Shown: positions 6,871 to 14,832 of the stretch, one piece after another | How the letters are laid out: each line of letters starts with the position of its first letter | Position numbering within the stretch: position 1 is the first letter of the stretch | Source of the DNA: Lachnospiraceae bacterium | GTDB lineage: Bacteria > Bacillota > Clostridia > Lachnospirales > Lachnospiraceae | Direction of reading: 5' to 3' | Assembly: GCA_017548765.1 (NCBI GenBank) | Contig: JAFYZH010000065.1 | Span: forward strand, 1 to 41,982 | Length of the DNA: 41,982 nucleotides | Made by a program: the position numbers and the translations under genes | Notes under the pieces: generated by a model | Seen by the model: only the letters and a program-made list of their open reading frames with translations | Database searches by the model: none | What the model was told of the DNA's origin: nothing

Positions 6871-9243
6871 ATGTCAACACATAAGAACATCGATAAAATA
6901 TGCGTTGTCATCACGGTCTTGACGCTGATCGTCGCCCTGCTGTTCTGCAACGGCCGGGCCTTCGGCATCCAGGCGCAGGAGCGGACCATCGGCTACGAGA
7001 ACCGCCTGTTTGACAACACACGCGTCCACACGATCGACATCGTGATGGACGACTGGGACAGTTTTGTGGCGACCTGTGAAAGCGAACTCTACACTTCCTG
7101 TCACGTGATCATCGACGGCGAAGCTGTGAAAAATGTCGGCATCCGCGGTAAGGGCAATACTTCCCTCAGCTCCGTAAAGAGCATGGGCAGCAGCCGCTAC
7201 AGCTTCAAGATCGAGTTTGACCAGTATGACAACACGAAGAGTTATCACGGTCTCGATAAACTCTGTCTCAACAACATCATCCAGGATAACACCTACATGA
7301 AGGATTACCTGGCATACACTTTGATGCATGAATTCGGCGTAGACGCGCCCCTGTGCAGTTTCGCCTACATCACCGTAAATGGTGAGGACTGGGGTCTGTA
7401 CCTGGCAGTCGAGGCGATCGAGGAGTCCTTCCTCGAAAGAAACTACGGAAGCAACTACGGCGATCTCTATAAACCCGACAGTCTGAGTTTCGGCGGCGGC
7501 CGCGGAAACGGTAAAGACTTCAACATGACCGACTTCATGAAACAGAATTCGGACTCCGAAGAAGGCGATGAAGGCTCCGGTTCCGGCAGTTCCTTCTCGA
7601 ATCCGTTCGGTAACTTCGACATCTCCGACATGCCGAATATGGACTTCGGTGATTTCGATCCTTCAAAAATTCCGGATATGGACTTCGGTGATTTCGATAT
7701 CAACTCGATCCCCGGTTTCGGCGGCAGTTCAGGTTCGGATGATACATCCGATGGTTCTTCGAGTGGAAATTCCTCGTCTAAGCGCGGCGGCTTCGCAGGC
7801 TTCGGCGGCGGCGGTTTCGGCGGTGGCTTTGGAATGGGCAGCGACGATGTAAAACTAAAATACATCGACGACGATCCCGACAGCTATTCAAACATCTTCA
7901 GCAGCGCGAAAACGACCGTAAATAAAGCCGACCAGAAGCGTCTGATCCGCTCTCTGAAGAATCTCACCGAGCAGACCGACCTCGAAAACACGGTCGACGT
8001 GGATGAGGTCATCCGGTACTTTGTCGTTCACAACTTCCTGTGCAACGGCGACAGCTACACCGGCTCGATGATCCACAACTACTATCTCTATGAAGAAGAC
8101 GGAAAGCTTTGCATGATCCCTTGGGATTACAACCTGGCCTACGGTTCCTTCATGGGGGGCAATGCTTCCTCTTCCGTTAACGCAGCGATCGATACTCCCG
8201 TCTCCGGCGGCATGAGTGACCGTCCGATGATCTCCTGGATCTTCGACAACGAGGAATACACCGAACTCTATCATGCATATTTCCAGGAATTCTTAAACAG
8301 CGTCGATCTCGCTAAGATGATCGAAGAAACCGCTACATTGATCGATGAATATGTTCAGAAAGACCCGACGAAGTTCTGTACCTATGAAACTTTCCAGGAG
8401 GGCGTTGAAGCCATCAAGCAGTTCTGCGTGCTTCGCGCTGAAAGTGTTCAGGGACAGCTTAATGGAACCATTCCTTCCACTTCTTCCGGTCAGAGCGCTG
8501 ACAGCTCCTCTCTCATCGATGTAGGCGGACTGAACACCTCCGACATGGGTTCCATGGGCGGTGGCGGCGGTTTCGGCGGAAACCGCGGAGGTTCCAGAAC
8601 TACCGATAAGACTACCGACAAACCCACTGATAAAACTACTGATAAACCGGCCGATGACAGCACGACTAAGACACAGAAGACGGCTACCCCTTCATTGACC
8701 ACGACATCTCTGAAAACCAGTGATTCCGACGGCTACGCTTTCGGCGGATGGTCCAGCGGCGGTGGTCGCTCCGGCGGCGGAAGCGGAAGCAGCGGAGGTG
8801 GCAGATCCGGCAGCGGTATGCCGGAAGGTTTCGATCCGTCACAGATGCCCGAAGGTTTCAACGGACAGATGCCGGAGGGTTTCGACCCGTCCCAGATGCC
8901 GGAAGGCTTCAGCGGACAGATGCCGGAAGGCTTCGACCCGTCCCAGATGCCTGGAGGTTTCGGCGGACAGAGGCCCGGAGGTAACTCCTCCACACAAGAG
9001 CCCGAAACATCCGACAACGGAGCTTCCGCTCCGAAGTCCGGTCAGTCAGGAACGACCAATCGGCCCTCCTCTTCCTCCTCGTCTTCCTCGAGCCGAAGCA
9101 GTTTCAATCTGAGCAGTTTCTCAGGCTTCAGCGGAAGTAAAGGAGAAAACACGACCGAGTACATCCTGCTCGGTGTATCTGCGGGAATTCTGATCTTGGG
9201 CCTGCTCATTGCAGCACTGTTCAAGAGAAGAAAATATACATAG
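6871..9243 (+). CDS. CotH-family kinase, surface-anchored, with low-complexity inserts
   Basis: 790 residues. An N-terminal membrane helix or signal (about 9-27) is followed by a CotH kinase domain: 'GIRGKGNTS' (about 91-99), N-lobe 'SYHGLDKLCLNN', then putative catalytic and metal residues D394 (N-G-D), N403 (H-N-Y-Y) and D419 (P-W-D-Y-N). CotH proteins are protein kinases first described in spore coats. Unusually, a Gly/Ser/Asp/Phe-rich insert of about 120 residues (207-328), containing a duplicated 'MDFGDFD' segment, splits the domain before the catalytic Asp. After the domain come Thr/Lys-rich and Gly-rich linkers, MPEGFDPSQ-type repeats (about 650-705), a Ser-rich stretch, a membrane helix (about 763-782) and a basic tail. 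GGAGG precedes the ATG. Last gene of the operon. Confidence 0.9.
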   Translation: MSTHKNIDKICVVITVLTLIVALLFCNGRAFGIQAQERTIGYENRLFDNTRVHTIDIVMDDWDSFVATCESELYTSCHVIIDGEAVKNVGIRGKGNTSLSSVKSMGSSRYSFKIEFDQYDNTKSYHGLDKLCLNNIIQDNTYMKDYLAYTLMHEFGVDAPLCSFAYITVNGEDWGLYLAVEAIEESFLERNYGSNYGDLYKPDSLSFGGGRGNGKDFNMTDFMKQNSDSEEGDEGSGSGSSFSNPFGNFDISDMPNMDFGDFDPSKIPDMDFGDFDINSIPGFGGSSGSDDTSDGSSSGNSSSKRGGFAGFGGGGFGGGFGMGSDDVKLKYIDDDPDSYSNIFSSAKTTVNKADQKRLIRSLKNLTEQTDLENTVDVDEVIRYFVVHNFLCNGDSYTGSMIHNYYLYEEDGKLCMIPWDYNLAYGSFMGGNASSSVNAAIDTPVSGGMSDRPMISWIFDNEEYTELYHAYFQEFLNSVDLAKMIEETATLIDEYVQKDPTKFCTYETFQEGVEAIKQFCVLRAESVQGQLNGTIPSTSSGQSADSSSLIDVGGLNTSDMGSMGGGGGFGGNRGGSRTTDKTTDKPTDKTTDKPADDSTTKTQKTATPSLTTTSLKTSDSDGYAFGGWSSGGGRSGGGSGSSGGGRSGSGMPEGFDPSQMPEGFNGQMPEGFDPSQMPEGFSGQMPEGFDPSQMPGGFGGQRPGGNSSTQEPETSDNGASAPKSGQSGTTNRPSSSSSSSSSRSSFNLSSFSGFSGSKGENTTEYILLGVSAGILILGLLIAALFKRRKYT

Positions 9244-9262
9244 ATGCCGCATGCAAATAAAG

Positions 9263-9301
9263 GCAACAAAGCGCTCACCGGACCCTCCCGGTGAGCGCTT
9301 T
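9263..9301. terminator. Bidirectional terminator, copy 2 of the 39-bp element
   Basis: The same 11-bp stem as at 4531-4558, lying between the convergent cotH-type gene (ends 9243) and queF (ends 9311). It can serve both strands, with A-rich and T-rich flanks. Confidence 0.85.
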
Positions 9302-9310
9302 GTATTTGTT

Positions 9311-9793
9311 TTATCGGTTGTCTACCTTCTCAGGCATCATGTCGTGGTAACGCATGCGATCCCAGGCCACCTGCTCCCAGCGAGTGCCGGGCTTACCGAA
9401 GTTGCAGTACGGGTCGATCGAAAGACCTCCGCGCGGGAGGAATTTTCCCCAAACCTCGATGTACTTCGGGTCCAGCAACGCGATCAGATCCTTCATGATC
9501 GTGTTGACGACATCTTCATGGAAATCACCGTGATTACGGAAGGAGAACATGTACAGTTTGAGCGACTTGCTCTCCACCAGTTTCTGGTCCGGAACGTAGG
9601 AAATGATGATGTTCGCGAAGTCCGGCTGTCCGGTGATCGGGCACAGGCTCGTGAACTCCGGGCAGTTGAACTTCACGAAGTAGTCCATCTCCGGGTGCTT
9701 GTTTCCAAAGGACTCCAGAACGGTCGGATCATATTCCGTCAGGTAAACGGTCTCTTTGCTGCCGAGTTGCGTCAGGTTCTCTTTTTCTCTCAT
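9311..9793 (-). CDS. queF: NADPH-dependent preQ0 reductase
   Basis: 160 residues, the short single-domain form of QueF. It reduces the nitrile 7-cyano-7-deazaguanine (preQ0) to preQ1 for queuosine modification of tRNA. Nucleophile Cys51 lies in '[14 protein letters not shown]', with D58 following. The family motif '[15 protein letters not shown]' (about 76-94), which holds the NADPH and substrate contacts, is intact; the usual 'SLKLYLQSFRN' here reads LYMFSFRN. The start ATG at 9793 overlaps the stop of the upstream transporter gene as ATGA, so translation is probably coupled. Third gene of queC-yhhQ-queF. Confidence 0.96.
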   Translation of the reverse strand: MREKENLTQLGSKETVYLTEYDPTVLESFGNKHPEMDYFVKFNCPEFTSLCPITGQPDFANIIISYVPDQKLVESKSLKLYMFSFRNHGDFHEDVVNTIMKDLIALLDPKYIEVWGKFLPRGGLSIDPYCNFGKPGTRWEQVAWDRMRYHDMMPEKVDNR

Positions 9794-10515
9794 TGTGCGG
9801 TCTCCCTTCTGTCTTGAGGCGCTGCCTCTCCACTTTCATTCATCGGCACGATCTTCCGCGCCAGGTACATAAACGGCGTGTCGGCCAGCGCTACGACCGC
9901 CTTAAATACATAAGTTGTGATCAGGATGCTGAAGAATACATTCGTCGGATATACGCCCCAGAAGGCCAATGTCGTGAAGATCACGGTGTCGATCAACTGG
10001 CTGGTGAGCGTGCTTCCGTTGTTTCTCAGCCACAGTTTCTTCTTGCTGCCTCCGGTCTTCTTCCAGATGAAGTGGTACAGGAAGACGTCCAGGTTCTGGC
10101 TGCAGATGTAGCCGATCAGGCTCGCGATCGTGATGCGCGGCACCAGACCAAACACCACCTTCAGACTCTCGTTGATATAATCGTTCTCATTCGGCGTGAA
10201 CCACAGGATGAGCTGCGTTCCCAACAGCCACAGAAGCATGATCGTGAAACTGTAAGCGACCGCCTTCGTCGCGTGCTTCTTTCCGTACTTCTCGGACAGG
10301 ATGTCCGTCACCAGGAACGTCGCGGCGTACAGTACATTGCCCGCGGTGGTCGAAAAACCGAAGAGGTCTATATTCTTGCAGACCGCGATGTTTCCGAGCA
10401 GGGTGCTGAAGACGGCGAACGCGTACAGGCCGTTCTTTCCGAACACCTTATACAGGCCTAGGACGCTCCCCAGGTAGACCAGGACGGTCAGTATAAAAAT
10501 CAATTCATTCGGCAT
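9790..10515 (-). CDS. yhhQ: Queuosine precursor transporter (YhhQ/Vut_1 family)
   Basis: 241 residues from the ATG at 10515; the frame stays open upstream, but that part overlaps queC and has no RBS. Six or so membrane helices are visible, with family landmarks '[14 protein letters not shown]', '[16 protein letters not shown]' and '[18 protein letters not shown]', and '[20 protein letters not shown]' near the end. The family imports 7-deazaguanine precursors (preQ0/preQ1) in E. coli. Its position between queC and queF, overlapping both (11 nt with queC, 4 nt with queF), supports the same substrate here. It lets the cell salvage precursor as well as make it. Confidence 0.94.
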   Translation of the reverse strand: MPNELIFILTVLVYLGSVLGLYKVFGKNGLYAFAVFSTLLGNIAVCKNIDLFGFSTTAGNVLYAATFLVTDILSEKYGKKHATKAVAYSFTIMLLWLLGTQLILWFTPNENDYINESLKVVFGLVPRITIASLIGYICSQNLDVFLYHFIWKKTGGSKKKLWLRNNGSTLTSQLIDTVIFTTLAFWGVYPTNVFFSILITTYVFKAVVALADTPFMYLARKIVPMNESGEAAPQDRRETAQ

Positions 10516-11215
10516 GGGTAACTCCTTCAATGGTCTCGTATTCGATCGGGTCGACAAGGCCGTTCTCTGCGAACGCGCGGATGCGGTCGCGGCAGGTACC
10601 GCAGACGCCGCAGGCCTTCTCGTGACCCTCGTAGCAGCTCCAGGTAAGCGCAAACGGCACGCCCAGCTCCGTCCCGACGGCGACCACGTCCGCCTTCGTT
10701 TTGTCGATAAACGGGGCAATGATGCGCAGGGCGTTTCCGCTTCCGATGTATACGGCGTCCGAGATCGCGCGGTTGAACTCCACGCTCGTATCCGGGTAAG
10801 CATTGCCCGCGGCATCATCGGAGTGAGCGCCGTAGTAGATGACCTCGCAGCCGTGGCTCAGCGCGACCGCAGCCGCGGAGGACAGGAAGAGGCCATTGCG
10901 AAACGGTACGTAGGTGCTCACCGGGGCGCCGCCCGTCATCGCGAGCTGGTCGGCGTACGCTTCGTGCGGGATCTCCTGCGCAGCGCCCTCCAGCAAGGTG
11001 CAGTCGCTGCCCGCAAAGATCGCGCCCAGATCCAGCGTCAGCCGCTGCACACCATAATGCGCGGCGATCCGCGCGGACGCCTCCATCTCTTTCTTATGCT
11101 TCTGTCCGTAGGAGACCGACAGGGCCAGGACCTGGTCCGCTCCGTACTCTTTCACCGCAAGCGCCAGACAGACCGAACTGTCCAGACCGCCGCTGAATAA
11201 AACCAACGCTTTCAT
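10505..11215 (-). CDS. queC: 7-cyano-7-deazaguanine synthase
   Basis: 236 residues. It converts 7-carboxy-7-deazaguanine to preQ0 with ATP and ammonia. The PP-loop 'LFSGGLDSS' (6-14) binds ATP, 'YGQKHKKE' and 'YVPFRNGLF' (102-110) are family motifs, 'DTSVEFNRA' (142-150) follows, and zinc ligands are C194, C202, C205 and C208 in the C-terminal 'CGVCGTC' region. The ATG at 11215 has GGAG eight bases upstream; an in-frame extension to 11257 lacks an RBS. First gene of the operon with a strong promoter at 11368-11396 and a long leader. queD and queE are not in this window, so the CDG-making steps must be elsewhere. Confidence 0.96.
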   Translation of the reverse strand: MKALVLFSGGLDSSVCLALAVKEYGADQVLALSVSYGQKHKKEMEASARIAAHYGVQRLTLDLGAIFAGSDCTLLEGAAQEIPHEAYADQLAMTGGAPVSTYVPFRNGLFLSSAAAVALSHGCEVIYYGAHSDDAAGNAYPDTSVEFNRAISDAVYIGSGNALRIIAPFIDKTKADVVAVGTELGVPFALTWSCYEGHEKACGVCGTCRDRIRAFAENGLVDPIEYETIEGVTHAE

Positions 11216-11361
11216 ATAAAACTCCAAAAAAATAAGCTCTGCAAACCGCAAAGCCACTTAAACACAGTATAGTAAGGTCCGCGTCGGCGAACCCTTCTGA
11301 TATTCTGTAAAGTAGTCCCGGTTTTGTTTAACGTAAGGAAGGTACAAATGAACTTACGAGC
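11216..11361 (-). promoter_or_regulatory. Structured 5' leader of queC operon (riboswitch class not identified)
   Basis: About 146 nt separate the predicted start from the queC ATG. In it I see a stem CGTAAG/CTTACG near its 5' end and a stronger stem of about nine pairs around AGGGTTCGC/GCGGACCTT with loop CGAC. Queuosine operons often carry preQ1 riboswitches, but I could not match the preQ1-I core and cannot recall the class II or III consensus well enough to claim either. Confidence 0.3.
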
Positions 11362-11367
11362 ACCCCG

Positions 11368-11396
11368 ATTATAGCAGAAGTCATTTCACATTTCAA
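11368..11396 (-). promoter_or_regulatory. Strong sigma-A promoter of queC-yhhQ-queF
   Basis: Minus strand TTGAAA (11391-11396), 17-nt spacer, TATAAT (11368-11373). Confidence 0.85.
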
Positions 11397-11421
11397 CTGC
11401 AAATTTCAAATCAATTCCTTC

Positions 11422-11450
11422 TTGTTGCATTTTCCCATCTATGGTATGAT
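11422..11450 (+). promoter_or_regulatory. Promoter of the plsC-like gene
   Basis: TTGTTG (11422-11427), 17-nt spacer, TATGAT (11445-11450), about 32 nt before the ATG at 11483. Divergent from the que promoter, about 50 bp apart. Confidence 0.7.
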
Positions 11451-11482
11451 ATAAACAACAAAAAAGCGTAAGGGAGAACCCC

Positions 11483-12802
11483 ATGGATCACAAAAATTTC
11501 GAGCGTTTTGATATGGCGAAACCGCCGGTCCGCACCAAATGGTATCTGCGGCCGCTGACGATCCTGCTCAGCCTGCCGGATGTGTGGAAGCACCATGTCA
11601 AGATCACCAAAACCCGCGTAGAGGGGCTCAAGCCGCCTTACGTTTTGCTCTGTAATCACAATGCATTTATGGACTTCAAGGTCGCGACGAAGGCGATCTT
11701 TCCGAAGCGCGCAAACTACGTGGTAGCGATCGACGGATTCATCGGCCGCGAGAAACTCCTGCGGAACGTCGGCTGCATCTGCAAGCGGAAGTTCACGAAT
11801 GATTTCATCCTGATCCGCCAGCTGCACCAGGTCATCAAAAACGGTGACATCGCCGTCATCTACCCCGAAGCGCGCTACTCGCTCTGCGGGACCACGGCCG
11901 TCCTCCCCGAAGCCCTCGGGAAACTCTGCAAACTACTGAACGTGCCCGTCGTGACCATGATCTGCCACGGCCACCACGTGAATTCGCCGTTCTGGAACCT
12001 GCACGACCGTAAGATCAAGCCGACCGAGGCTGAAATGACCTGCATTTTCACGCCCGAGGAACTGGCAAATGCTTCCGTAGACGAAGTCAACCGAAAGATC
12101 GTCGAGATGTTTCAGTACGACGACTTCGCCTGGCAGAAGGAACGCGGGCGCAAAACGAAATACAAAGGAAACGCTGAGGGGCTCCATAAGGTTCTGTACC
12201 AGTGCCCCGTGTGCGGCACCGAATACCGCATGAACAGCCAGGGCGTGAAACTCTTCTGCGAAGCCTGCCACAGCAGCTGGACCATGAGTCCGCTCGGCGA
12301 GCTGCATTTCGACGAAGGTTCCACACGTATGGACTCGGAAGCAAAGGCGCAAACATCGACCGTCCCGACCGGCTTCACCCACATTCCCGACTGGTATGAA
12401 TGGGAACGGGCCAATGTCCGTGCCGAAGTCGAAGCAGGCACCTATTCCACCGGCGACCTCTCCGTCCACGTGGACACCCTCCCAAACGCTAAGAAATTCA
12501 TCCGTCTTGGCAATGGCACCATGCGCCACGACATGACCGGTTTCCACGTGCAGGGCACCGACGACGAGGGCCAGCCATTCTCCATGGAGATCCCGGCGCG
12601 GACACAGTACTCCGTCCACATCGAGTACGAATATCTCGGAAAATACGGCGACTGCGTCGATCTGAACACGCTCGCAGATACCTGGTACACTTACCCGCAC
12701 GGCACCGACTGGGCCGTCACGAAGATGGCACTCGCCACCGAAGAACTGTATTTTTACTATCGCCGGCAGGAGGGACGTCCCTGCAAGCCGGGACTTGCAT
12801 AA
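11483..12802 (+). CDS. PlsC-like acyltransferase with C-terminal zinc ribbon and extra domain
   Basis: 439 residues. Residues about 40-195 match lysophosphatidate (1-acylglycerol-3-phosphate) acyltransferases. The HX4D catalytic motif is H59-x4-D64 in 'LCNHNAFMDF', and the EGxR block appears as 'YPEARYS' with E129, a Gly-to-Ala variant. A zinc ribbon follows (C241, C244, C259, C262) and then about 170 residues of beta-rich sequence of no family I know. The ribbon and tail roughly double the usual length of about 240. No strong membrane helix is visible, so it may be a peripheral enzyme. Own promoter, RBS AAGGGAG and terminator make it a single-gene unit. Substrate unknown. Confidence 0.87.
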   Translation: MDHKNFERFDMAKPPVRTKWYLRPLTILLSLPDVWKHHVKITKTRVEGLKPPYVLLCNHNAFMDFKVATKAIFPKRANYVVAIDGFIGREKLLRNVGCICKRKFTNDFILIRQLHQVIKNGDIAVIYPEARYSLCGTTAVLPEALGKLCKLLNVPVVTMICHGHHVNSPFWNLHDRKIKPTEAEMTCIFTPEELANASVDEVNRKIVEMFQYDDFAWQKERGRKTKYKGNAEGLHKVLYQCPVCGTEYRMNSQGVKLFCEACHSSWTMSPLGELHFDEGSTRMDSEAKAQTSTVPTGFTHIPDWYEWERANVRAEVEAGTYSTGDLSVHVDTLPNAKKFIRLGNGTMRHDMTGFHVQGTDDEGQPFSMEIPARTQYSVHIEYEYLGKYGDCVDLNTLADTWYTYPHGTDWAVTKMALATEELYFYYRRQEGRPCKPGLA

Positions 12803-12808
12803 AAACAA

Positions 12809-12831
12809 AGGCAGGGGAAGCTCCCCTGCCT
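12809..12831. terminator. Bidirectional terminator between convergent genes
   Basis: Perfect 10-bp stem AGGCAGGGGA / TCCCCTGCCT with a 3-nt loop, followed by GTTTTATT on plus and preceded by an A-rich run that gives T-rich sequence on minus. Confidence 0.9.
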
Positions 12832-12837
12832 GTTTTA

Positions 12838-14208
12838 TTATAACTGATCTACGATCTTACGTACGATGCCTTCCGGCTGCTTCTCGTCTCCTATGGTCGC
12901 TCCGGCGGCCTGTATCCACGCTTCGATCTCGTCGATGTTCAAATCCTCCCACGCACCGTTCTTGCGGATCTCCACGGGCAGTTTGATCTTGATGCCTCCC
13001 ATGCCGGCGAACAGTTCATCCGGGAAGAAGATCTTCGGCTTCTCACGGCGCAGCAAACGCTCAGCGTAATCGCGTTCGGACGTAATGGGCGTCTCGTAGA
13101 GGATGCCACCGTTCCCGTCGTCGATCGCGTACTTAAAGTGCGTGTCCGATCCCGCCTGGATCATCAGACCGAAATGCAACGCATAGCAAAGCGCGGCCAG
13201 ATTATCATTTGCCGTATTCGCGGTATTGATGCCCTCGATGCCCTCGACATCTTCGGGATACAGGTGGATCTTCTTGATATAGTCACGGTCGCGGAACGGG
13301 TGCGCCTGCATTACGGCGCCGCCGGCCTCGTGGACCGCTTTTATCATGTCTTCCCGCGTCCAATGCGGGATCTCCGGATGCTGAAGCAGGAACTCCCGGT
13401 CCACGCCATAGATCATGTATTCATCGCCCTCGAAGTTCTCCTCGATACCGAAGAAGACCTTGAAACCGATCGCGTCACCGGCCACCTTTGCTTCTTCGTA
13501 GCCGCGCATGTACGCGTCCACGTACTCCGGCCAGGGAAGCTCCCGGGAAGGCCTTGTATTTCCGTGGAAGAAATGGTCCGTGATGAAGATACCATCATAG
13601 CCGCGTTCCTTAAAGATGGCGGGATACTCGCGTCCCGGCGTCACGCCGCAGGCGCTACCCTCCACCGTGTGCAGGTGTGTCTCATAGCGATACAGTCCGA
13701 CCTCGGAAGGATCCCACGGTTTTGGCTCCACCAGCCGCTTCATCAACATTCCGACCGTAAACGGCAGAAAAGGGAATTTATTCGCCCCGACATGCTCGAA
13801 TCCATGCGCCTCATACCATTTGCGAAGCACCTGGTTCTCCTCGACGATGCCGATGCGCATCACCTTGCCGCCCAGTTCGACCGTCTTCTCGGTCGAATGG
13901 TTCAGAAGCTGCGCGCCGATCCCGCGGTGGCGATATGCCGGCAGGACGGCTAGGTTATTCAACTCTTTTGTCTTTCCTGAACCCGACAACGAATAATATC
14001 CGACCAGCTTCTCTCCTTCGAAATACCCGAACATCGGGCGATGCTCTTCGTGAAACTGTTTGCCGATCCGCTCTTCATCGACTGCAAATGCCGTGAAACG
14101 CGGCGCATTTTCCGGCGTGAAACCCAGGTCGTCCGCCACCGTTTTAAAACTCGCACGGATGACTTCCACGCACTCTTTGATCTCTGTTTCTTTAATCTCT
14201 CTGATCAT
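12838..14208 (-). CDS. Fusion protein: GNAT acetyltransferase plus PHP phosphoesterase
   Basis: 456 residues. Residues 1-160 form a GNAT N-acetyltransferase, with acetyl-CoA motif A 'LAVLPAYRHRGIGAQLL' at 86-102. Residues about 172-420 form a PHP domain: first metal motif 'ETHLHT' (176-181), then 'ITDHFFHGN', 'FFGIEENF', 'QAHPFRD' and 'AGSDTH', which supply the His/Asp ligands of a multinuclear metal site in PHP phosphoesterases. The C-terminal tail (about 420-456) is helical. The substrates of both halves are unknown. AGGGGGG lies upstream of the ATG. It is 76 bp after the YcxB-like gene and may be the last gene of the hydrogenase operon, ended by the terminator at 12809. Confidence 0.9.
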   Translation of the reverse strand: MIREIKETEIKECVEVIRASFKTVADDLGFTPENAPRFTAFAVDEERIGKQFHEEHRPMFGYFEGEKLVGYYSLSGSGKTKELNNLAVLPAYRHRGIGAQLLNHSTEKTVELGGKVMRIGIVEENQVLRKWYEAHGFEHVGANKFPFLPFTVGMLMKRLVEPKPWDPSEVGLYRYETHLHTVEGSACGVTPGREYPAIFKERGYDGIFITDHFFHGNTRPSRELPWPEYVDAYMRGYEEAKVAGDAIGFKVFFGIEENFEGDEYMIYGVDREFLLQHPEIPHWTREDMIKAVHEAGGAVMQAHPFRDRDYIKKIHLYPEDVEGIEGINTANTANDNLAALCYALHFGLMIQAGSDTHFKYAIDDGNGGILYETPITSERDYAERLLRREKPKIFFPDELFAGMGGIKIKLPVEIRKNGAWEDLNIDEIEAWIQAAGATIGDEKQPEGIVRKIVDQL

Positions 14209-14284
14209 TTTCCTATCCCCCCTCTACGCCCTTTCGGTGCGTGAGTTACTTATACTGCAAGCATGGCCCTCGCTTCGCCAGGGC

Positions 14285-14830
14285 TTACTTTCGGATCGCC
14301 GGGAGGTCGACCCCGACCTCATCCATGTACTGAATGACTTTATTGAATTCACACCGATCGAGGAAGATGCCGTTTCCCGTGGCTTCCTTCGGCAGGAAGC
14401 AAATGCACTCGTTAAATTCGCGAAGGAAGGCGATGGTGTTCCAGCCTACCTTCAGCTTCTTTCCGGCATGGTCATCATAATCGATGCCCTCCTCGTCGAT
14501 CACGATCGTGACCGTTCCCTCATGCTTCATGAGATCGTCACGGAACTTCCGGATCGTGCGGAACATAACGAAACAAAAGAAGAAGAAAAGGAACATGATA
14601 AAGATGGTGATCCCGTCCAGTACTAAATTCGTTGTAAGGCCGGTCGCCATCAAAACGCTAAGCACGGCCGCGATCACCAGACTCAGTGCCATGGCGATCG
14701 GACAGAACCGAAAGAAATTCCGCAGTTTGCACTCCGGGTTTCTCAGCAGGGAACGGTACTGAACGAAGATGTTCGTGATCTCTTCTACCTGTGATTTACT
14801 ACCCTGTAATTTTGTTTCGATCGTTAACAT
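14285..14830 (-). CDS. YcxB-like membrane protein
   Basis: 181 residues from the ATG at 14830; an earlier ATG at 14836 overlaps the upstream stop but is too close to AGGAGA. Two adjacent membrane helices (about 43-65 and 70-92) are followed by a soluble domain whose pattern, 'VTIVIDEEGIDY', 'VGWNTIAFLREFNECICFLP' and a final helix, is like the YcxB family, whose function is unknown. It is tightly linked to the ECF-type gene (stop and start within a few bases), so they are cotranscribed. Confidence 0.72.
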   Translation of the reverse strand: MLTIETKLQGSKSQVEEITNIFVQYRSLLRNPECKLRNFFRFCPIAMALSLVIAAVLSVLMATGLTTNLVLDGITIFIMFLFFFFCFVMFRTIRKFRDDLMKHEGTVTIVIDEEGIDYDDHAGKKLKVGWNTIAFLREFNECICFLPKEATGNGIFLDRCEFNKVIQYMDEVGVDLPAIRK

Positions 14831-14832
14831 GA

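Noticed and set aside
10516-10818. N-terminal extension of the queuosine transporter
   Set aside because: The extra Arg/Ser-rich sequence is the shadow of queC, while the ATG at 10515 starts a typical family N-terminus.
9790-11215. Complete queuosine pathway
   Set aside because: Only queC, yhhQ and queF are present; queD, queE, queA and tgt were not seen in the window.
11216-11361. preQ1-I riboswitch before queC
   Set aside because: I could not find the short H-type pseudoknot core of class I; reported only as a leader of unknown class.
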